Shown one piece after another: positions 59,836-64,000 of a stretch of DNA of 64,000 nt. Origin of the DNA: Kribbella sp. NBC_00382 (GTDB lineage: Bacteria; Actinomycetota; Actinomycetes; Propionibacteriales; Kribbellaceae). Location of the stretch: contig NZ_CP107954.1 in assembly GCF_036067295.1 (NCBI RefSeq), positions 7,564,001-7,628,000 of the forward strand, written 5' to 3'. The notes beneath the pieces are model-generated. The model did no database searches and was not told the DNA's origin. It saw nothing but the letters and a program-made list of their open reading frames with translations. The position numbers and the translations under genes are program-made. The first letter of the stretch is position 1. Every line of letters begins with the position of its first letter.

Positions 59836-61242
59836 TTACTTGACCGGAAGCGCGGTGCCCGGTTCTACGTCTGAGTCTTCCGGCAGCACGTGCATGCCGG
59901 TACCAACCGAGGCGCCGGCCATCAGGCGGATGACCTCGAGGTCCGACTCCACCGTGGCGGCCCGGGCGAACACTCCGCCGAAGCCGTTGACGACGGTGAA
60001 GACACCCCAGTTCACCAACCAGGGCACGGGATCACCCTCGGGCATCGGGAAGTACTCCACCACCGGCCGGATCCGCCGCTGCACGATCCACGACCCACCG
60101 ACAGCCGCCCGCACCCGCTCTTCCCACTCCTCCGCGCTAGTCTCCGAGCGCCACCCCAGCAGCACCCCGTCGCCACCATGCAGCTGCGTCGGCTTCAGCA
60201 CCAGATCGTCCTGGTGCGAGAGCACATAGTCGATCAGGTCGACCCGGCTACCGTCCTCCAACGTCACCTGCTCGGACCGCACCATCCGCGTCCACGGCAG
60301 GATCCGGTCCAGGCTCGCCAGTGTCTCGGCGTCGAAGTGCTTGCGGTTCGCCTCGTCGGACAGCATCGCCAGCGCGCTCTTGCTGGCGAACATCTCCGAG
60401 TCCAGCGGCGTGAAGATCTTCACCTCACCGCGGGCCGCCGCGTCCAGGATCGGCTCGGCCAGCGCCAGCGACTCCGGGTCCTCGAGGTCCTCCAGCATGA
60501 ACAGCCGCTGGATGATGTCGAGCTTCACGTCGCCGAGCCAGACCCCGCCGTCGCGGACCTCGAGCTGCCCGATGTGACCGAAGACGGTGTCGATCCCCAT
60601 CTCGGTCAGCCGGCCGGAGAAGTGCTGCATGTACGGCTCGAGCGTCTCGTAGCTGCTCGGCCAGTCGACGGTCGCCATCTTCGGCCGCGACCCGGGCGCG
60701 AACCCGCTCTCCACCAGCATGTCGTTGACCTGCTCGCGCATCGTGTCGACGAACGTCAGCCGGTGCTTCTGGGCGAACTCCAGCATCACCGGCTGGTCCA
60801 GCAACGCGGTGGCCATGTCGGAGTGGTCGATGCCACCGAGCGCGCTGCCCATGTTGAACTCGAGCAGCTTGAACCCGTCCTCGGACAGGTACAGGTCGCC
60901 GCGGCTCTGCTTGGTGACGGTGGTGCCGCGGCTGCGCAGTACCGCCGAGACCTGAGCCTCGCTCAGTCCGACTGCCCGGCCGAACGCGCCGAAGTCACCG
61001 CCGTACAGCTTGTCGGGCAGGCTGACCAGGGCCGCGTGCATGTTCAGCATGTCGTGCGCCAGCTGCTCGGTCTCCTCGGCACCGAGGAACAACGGGCGGG
61101 ACAGGTACCGGCCGCCGTAGAAGGACTGCAGACCGACGGACTCGGGTTGGGTGCTGGTGAGTTCGCCGGCCGAGATCCCCCGTCGCTTGACCTCGTCCAG
61201 GTACAGCGATGTGAGTTCAGTTCGGCTCAAGCCGGTAACCAT
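59836..61242 (-). CDS. Circularly permuted ATP-grasp-like ligase
   Basis: This 468-aa protein has GDLYLSEDGFKLLEFNMGSALGGID (ATP-grasp metal/Asn motif early in the chain) and VLSHQDDLVLKPTQLHGGDGVLLGW (nucleotide loop late in the chain), the order seen in permuted ATP-grasp proteins such as glutathionylspermidine-synthase relatives. A role as amide or hydrazide bond-forming ligase fits the cluster. MVTGLSRTEL at 61242 is preferred over the frame at 61395, which overlaps the divergent promoter. No close named relative recognised. Confidence 0.72.
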   Translation of the reverse strand: MVTGLSRTELTSLYLDEVKRRGISAGELTSTQPESVGLQSFYGGRYLSRPLFLGAEETEQLAHDMLNMHAALVSLPDKLYGGDFGAFGRAVGLSEAQVSAVLRSRGTTVTKQSRGDLYLSEDGFKLLEFNMGSALGGIDHSDMATALLDQPVMLEFAQKHRLTFVDTMREQVNDMLVESGFAPGSRPKMATVDWPSSYETLEPYMQHFSGRLTEMGIDTVFGHIGQLEVRDGGVWLGDVKLDIIQRLFMLEDLEDPESLALAEPILDAAARGEVKIFTPLDSEMFASKSALAMLSDEANRKHFDAETLASLDRILPWTRMVRSEQVTLEDGSRVDLIDYVLSHQDDLVLKPTQLHGGDGVLLGWRSETSAEEWEERVRAAVGGSWIVQRRIRPVVEYFPMPEGDPVPWLVNWGVFTVVNGFGGVFARAATVESDLEVIRLMAGASVGTGMHVLPEDSDVEPGTALPVK

Positions 61243-61292
61243 ATGTCGAACCTCCGAGTGGGCTGGGCGGAGCAGAGCCGCTCCTACTCGCA

Positions 61293-61321
61293 AGAGCACC
61301 CGACCGGCCCGCGGAAATACA
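61293..61321 (-). promoter_or_regulatory. Cluster promoter 4 (before the permuted ATP-grasp gene): TGTATT-N17-TGCTCT
   Basis: On the minus strand TGTATT (61321-61316) and TGCTCT (61298-61293) are 17 bp apart, 50 bp before the gene. It lies back to back with promoter 5 in the same 127-bp gap. Confidence 0.6.
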
Positions 61322-61333
61322 CCCTGGGGGTGA

Positions 61334-61362
61334 GGTATCTGATCGTGGTCCTTGCATCCTCT
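61334..61362 (+). promoter_or_regulatory. Cluster promoter 5 (before the guanidino hydrolase): GGTATC-N17-TCCTCT
   Basis: GGTATC at 61334-61339 and TCCTCT at 61357-61362, spacing 17. The ATG follows 7 bp after the second box, which would make a leaderless mRNA. Confidence 0.6.
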
Positions 61363-61369
61363 GGTGGGC

Positions 61370-62197
61370 ATGGAAAACACCACTCGGCAGGCCACCGCCC
61401 GCCACTACCTGATGTGCCCGCCGACCCACTTCGACGTCACCTACTCCATCAACCCGTGGATGGACCCTGGCAAACCGACCGACCAGTCGATCGCCATGGA
61501 CCAGTGGCAGCGGATCCACGACCAGCTGCTCGCCCTCGGCCACACCGTCGATGTCGTCCCACCGCTCGACGGCCTGCCCGACATGGTCTTCGCCGCCAAC
61601 GGCGCCACCGTGTACGGCGACCGGGCGCTGGTGGCCCGGTTCCGTTTCCCCGAGCGGGACGCGGAGTCGGCCGGCTACCTCGACTGGTTCGCCGCCAAGG
61701 GGCTCAAGGTCCGCCAGGCGACGCTCGAGAACGAAGGCGAGGGCGACTACCTGGCCGTCGGACCGTGGATCCTGGCGGGCAACGGCTTCCGTACCGACCG
61801 CCGCAGCCACGTGGAGACCGAGGAGTACTTCGGCCGCCCGGTGATCGGCCTGACCCTGGTGAACGACAAGTTCTACCACCTGGACACCGCGCTGTCGGCG
61901 CTCGACGAGCACACGGTCATGTACTACCCGGCCGCCTTCACCCCAGGCAGCCAGGCGATCCTGCGTGAGCTCTTCCCGAACGCCATCCTCGCGGACCACG
62001 ACGACGCCGAGGCATTCGGCCTGAACGCGGTCTCCGACGGCAAGCACGTCCTGATGCCCGAGGGCGCCGCGAACCTTGTCGCCCAGCTGCGGGCAGCCGG
62101 CTTCGAGACGTACGGCATGGACGTCTCCGAGCTGCTCCGGGCCGGCGGCGGCGTGAAGTGCTGCATCCTCGAGCTGCACGATCAGGTACGCCCCTAG
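61370..62197 (+). CDS. Guanidino-group-modifying enzyme (DDAH/arginine dihydrolase-like)
   Basis: This 275-aa protein has the pentein fold with NDKFYHLDTALSALD (catalytic His), GGGVKCCILEL (nucleophilic Cys near the end) and PDMVFAANGATVYGD (Asp and Asn at the substrate site). DDAH enzymes release citrulline, while the FxAN-type relatives (ArgZ-like) convert arginine to ornithine plus ammonia and CO2. The asparagine in FAANGA suggests the latter and so a supply of ornithine for the N-hydroxylase. This is inferred. The start ATG at 61370 is 7 bp after promoter 5. Confidence 0.78.
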   Translation: MENTTRQATARHYLMCPPTHFDVTYSINPWMDPGKPTDQSIAMDQWQRIHDQLLALGHTVDVVPPLDGLPDMVFAANGATVYGDRALVARFRFPERDAESAGYLDWFAAKGLKVRQATLENEGEGDYLAVGPWILAGNGFRTDRRSHVETEEYFGRPVIGLTLVNDKFYHLDTALSALDEHTVMYYPAAFTPGSQAILRELFPNAILADHDDAEAFGLNAVSDGKHVLMPEGAANLVAQLRAAGFETYGMDVSELLRAGGGVKCCILELHDQVRP

Positions 62198-62532
62198 TGA
62201 TCGACTACGACGGCAGGAGGTTCCGCGATGTCGCGCACGCCGAGGGCGATGGCCCGTCGGCCGTGTACCGGCAGCGCGGTGACCTCCTGTGGGGCGACTT
62301 CAGCGGCGGCAAGGTCAGGCGGGGCTCGTTGACCGGCGTGTGCCGCCCGGACGGCTCGATCGAGTTCACCTACACGATGGCCCTGGCCGACGGCTCAGTG
62401 CTGGCCGGCCGCTGCGAGAGCACCCCCGAGATGCTGCCCGACGGCCGGATCCGGCTGCACGAGATCTGGGAGCGGTACGGACCGCAAGCGGCCACCGGTA
62501 CCTCCCAGCTGGACGAAATCCCGCCGTCCTGA
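62197..62532 (+). CDS. Small lipocalin-like protein (annotated family: N-acetylglutamate synthase-like)
   Basis: This 111-aa beta-barrel-like protein has RQRGDLLWGDFSGGKVRRGSL, VCRPDGSIEFTYTM and GRIRLHEIWERYG, as in small proteins often labelled N-acetylglutamate synthase without direct proof. The GTG start overlaps the previous TAG stop (TAGTG), so it is co-translated with the guanidino hydrolase. A role as binding protein for a pathway intermediate is possible. Confidence 0.65.
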   Translation: MIDYDGRRFRDVAHAEGDGPSAVYRQRGDLLWGDFSGGKVRRGSLTGVCRPDGSIEFTYTMALADGSVLAGRCESTPEMLPDGRIRLHEIWERYGPQAATGTSQLDEIPPS

Positions 62533-62540
62533 GCGGGCGA

Positions 62541-62569
62541 TGTATCAGGGCGTGACCGACCGATGCTCT
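62541..62569 (+). promoter_or_regulatory. Cluster promoter 6 (before the B12 mutase genes): TGTATC-N17-TGCTCT
   Basis: Identical boxes to promoter 1, spacing 17. The second box ends 7 bp before the ATG, so the mRNA would be leaderless, as for promoter 5. Confidence 0.65.
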
Positions 62570-62576
62570 GCTTGTC

Positions 62577-63041
62577 ATGGATCATGTCGCCGCCGTCCCG
62601 GCCGGCAGAGCCGCCGGGAACGGCGACCTCACCGTGCTGCTGACCAGCGTCTCCTCGGACTCGCACACCTGGAACCTGGTGTTCCTGCAGCTGGTGCTCG
62701 AGGAACTCGGCCACCAAGTGCACAACCTCGGCGCCTGTGTGCCGGACGAACTGCTGATCGCCGAGTCCGAGCGCCTCCAGCCCGATCTGATCGTGGTCAG
62801 CACGGTCAACGGGCACGGCTTCCACGACGGGCTGCGGGTGATCACCCAGCTGCGCGAACGGGCCGGCCTGGCCCAGGTACCGGCGGTGATCGGCGGCAAG
62901 CTGGGCATCGACGGACCGGGCTCCGACGGCTCCCGCGCCAGGCTGATGTCCGCGGGCTTCGACGCGGTCTTCGACGACGGAACCGGGCTGACCGCGTTCC
63001 AGTCGTTCGTCCGTCAGCTCACCACCGGCGTCGCTTCGTGA
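62577..63041 (+). CDS. Cobalamin-binding subunit of glutamate mutase-like enzyme (MamA/GlmS type)
   Basis: This 154-aa protein has the B12-binding fold: SSDSHTWNLVFLQL (Asp28-x-His30, axial ligand), LIVVSTVNGHGFHDG and VIGGKLGIDGPG (GG motif). The usual DxHxxG reads DSHTWN, with Asn33 replacing the glycine. Pairs of this and the catalytic subunit convert glutamate to 3-methylaspartate in some antibiotic clusters. Co-translated with the next gene (GTGA). Confidence 0.85.
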   Translation: MDHVAAVPAGRAAGNGDLTVLLTSVSSDSHTWNLVFLQLVLEELGHQVHNLGACVPDELLIAESERLQPDLIVVSTVNGHGFHDGLRVITQLRERAGLAQVPAVIGGKLGIDGPGSDGSRARLMSAGFDAVFDDGTGLTAFQSFVRQLTTGVAS

Positions 63042-64000
63042 GTCTCCCCTCCACCGGCTCGTTCGGTGACTTCGTCACGCGCGCCCAGCAGGCCGGCCGG
63101 CTCGTCGTCCAGCCCCGGATGGGGGTCAGCGACGCGGCGTCGATGCGCCTCGGGCTGCAGCACACCAAGGCCGCGGCCGCTACCACGGTCGGCACGATCA
63201 CGCTCGACAGCTACACCCGGGTGGGCGACAATCTCAGCGCCAGCGCGGCGCTGGCCGCCGGGATCGAGCTGAACGGCTACCCGATCGTCGCGCACGACGT
63301 CTCCACCACCCGGGCGGTCCTGGACGGCGTCGTCGGCGCCGACTTCCCGGTCCAGGTCCGGCACGGCTCACCGTTGCCTGCGGCAATCATTCGCTCGCTG
63401 GCCGCGGCCGGTCTGCACGCGACCGAGGGCGGGCCGGTCTCGTACTGCCTGCCCTACAGCCGGGCGCCGCTGACCGAGTCGATCCCGAACTGGGCGCTCA
63501 GCTGCGAGTTGCTGGCCGAGGTACGGGAGACCGGTGTCGAACCGCATCTGGAGAGCTTCGGCGGCTGCATGATGGGGCAGCTCTGCCCGCCCGGTCTGCT
63601 GGTCGCGCTGAGCGTGCTCGAGTGCATGTTCTTCCGCCAGCACGGCATCCGCAGCGTCTCGCTGAGCTATGCCCAGCAGACCGACCCGGACCAGGACGCC
63701 GAGGCGATCCTGGCGATGCGCCGGCTGGCCGCGAAGTGGTTGCCGGACATCGACTGGCACGTCGTGGTCTACACCTACATGGGCGTCTACCCGCGTACCC
63801 CCGAAGGCGCCTCGCGGCTGCTCGAAGAGGCGGCGCGACTAGCGGTCCGGACCGCGTCGGCCCGGCTGATCGTGAAGACCGTTGCCGAGGGCTACCGGAT
63901 CCCCACCTTCGCCGAGAACGTCGCCGCGCTGGAGACCGCAGCGGCGGCCGCGGCGCGCTGCACCAGGATCATCGGCGACGTCGAGGACACCGGCATCCAC
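63038..64000 (+). CDS. Methylaspartate (glutamate) mutase catalytic epsilon subunit (partial)
   Basis: The first 321 codons are present and the gene runs off the right edge. Visible motifs include LVVQPRMGVSDAASMRLGL, GTITLDSYTRVGD, GYPIVAHDVSTTRAV, RHGSPLPAAIIRSL, EGGPVSYCLPYSRAPL and SFGGCMMGQLCPPGLLVALS, typical of the adenosylcobalamin TIM barrel of glutamate mutase. The GTG start overlaps the small subunit stop. It would supply 3-methylaspartate as a building block; the cluster therefore continues beyond the window. Confidence 0.92.
   Translation, partial: MSLPSTGSFGDFVTRAQQAGRLVVQPRMGVSDAASMRLGLQHTKAAAATTVGTITLDSYTRVGDNLSASAALAAGIELNGYPIVAHDVSTTRAVLDGVVGADFPVQVRHGSPLPAAIIRSLAAAGLHATEGGPVSYCLPYSRAPLTESIPNWALSCELLAEVRETGVEPHLESFGGCMMGQLCPPGLLVALSVLECMFFRQHGIRSVSLSYAQQTDPDQDAEAILAMRRLAAKWLPDIDWHVVVYTYMGVYPRTPEGASRLLEEAARLAVRTASARLIVKTVAEGYRIPTFAENVAALETAAAAAARCTRIIGDVEDTGIH

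Noticed and set aside
1..64000. CRISPR arrays, tRNA, rRNA genes, phage genes or attachment sites
   Set aside because: I saw no regularly spaced repeats, no tRNA-like cloverleaf and no phage structural or integrase genes apart from the IS transposases.

Overview
The window is high-GC actinobacterial chromosome. It shows GTG/TTG starts, chains of genes overlapping by 4 bp, WhiB, MocR and IclR regulators, GT87-type membrane glycosyltransferases and a DUF222/HNH protein. The overall style fits Kribbella or a close relative in Propionibacteriales; that placement is inferred from gene content, not proven.

Layout. (1) 0-2.0 kb: the start of pdxS (it runs off the left edge) behind a MocR/PdxR-type regulator; both carry the same bipartite operator. 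(2) 2.0-3.8 kb: a 228-bp tandem repeat containing a GTTAAC-ended hairpin, its second copy split by a complete IS481-family element. (3) 3.8-18.8 kb: an actinobacterial PolA-like polymerase, a SnoaL-tailed ECF-like sigma factor, mtnP, an epimerase, a two-component pair, a glycosyltransferase/methyltransferase/GT-C operon, an ATP-grasp protein, a divergent WhiB, a PLP ammonia-lyase and a GT87 protein.

(4) 18.8-40.9 kb: an almost complete purine catabolism locus. Leftward genes (hyi-glxR-gcl-glxK-allB-allE) handle allantoin and take glyoxylate to glycerate phosphate. Rightward genes (pucR, then a nucleobase permease fused to an OHCU-decarboxylase domain, xdhABC, guaD, uraD, uraH, uricase, an 8-oxoguanine-type deaminase and a DUF6986 aldolase-like gene) take purines to allantoin; an IclR (AllR-like) regulator ends the locus. 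The allantoate-cleaving step is not in the window.

(5) 40.9-46.2 kb: a DUF222/HNH gene, a phosphotransferase gene bracketed by decayed IS ends, a lipoate ligase and a small membrane protein. (6) 46.2-64.0 kb, running off the right edge: a biosynthetic cluster that I judge to make a hydrazine (N-N bonded) compound without NRPS or PKS. It has an ornithine/lysine N-hydroxylase, a PP-loop protein, a separate cupin and MetRS-like protein (together the hydrazine synthetase module), a DAO-type oxidase, two ATP-grasp ligases, a solute-binding-protein-like gene with no signal peptide, a P450, an MFS exporter, an arginine-dihydrolase-like enzyme, a small lipocalin-like protein and a B12 glutamate mutase pair. 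Six sites in this region share TGTATC-N17-nnCTCT, placed as promoters of its transcription units, which ties the dispersed genes together. An IS3-family element sits in the loop of a bidirectional terminator inside the cluster.
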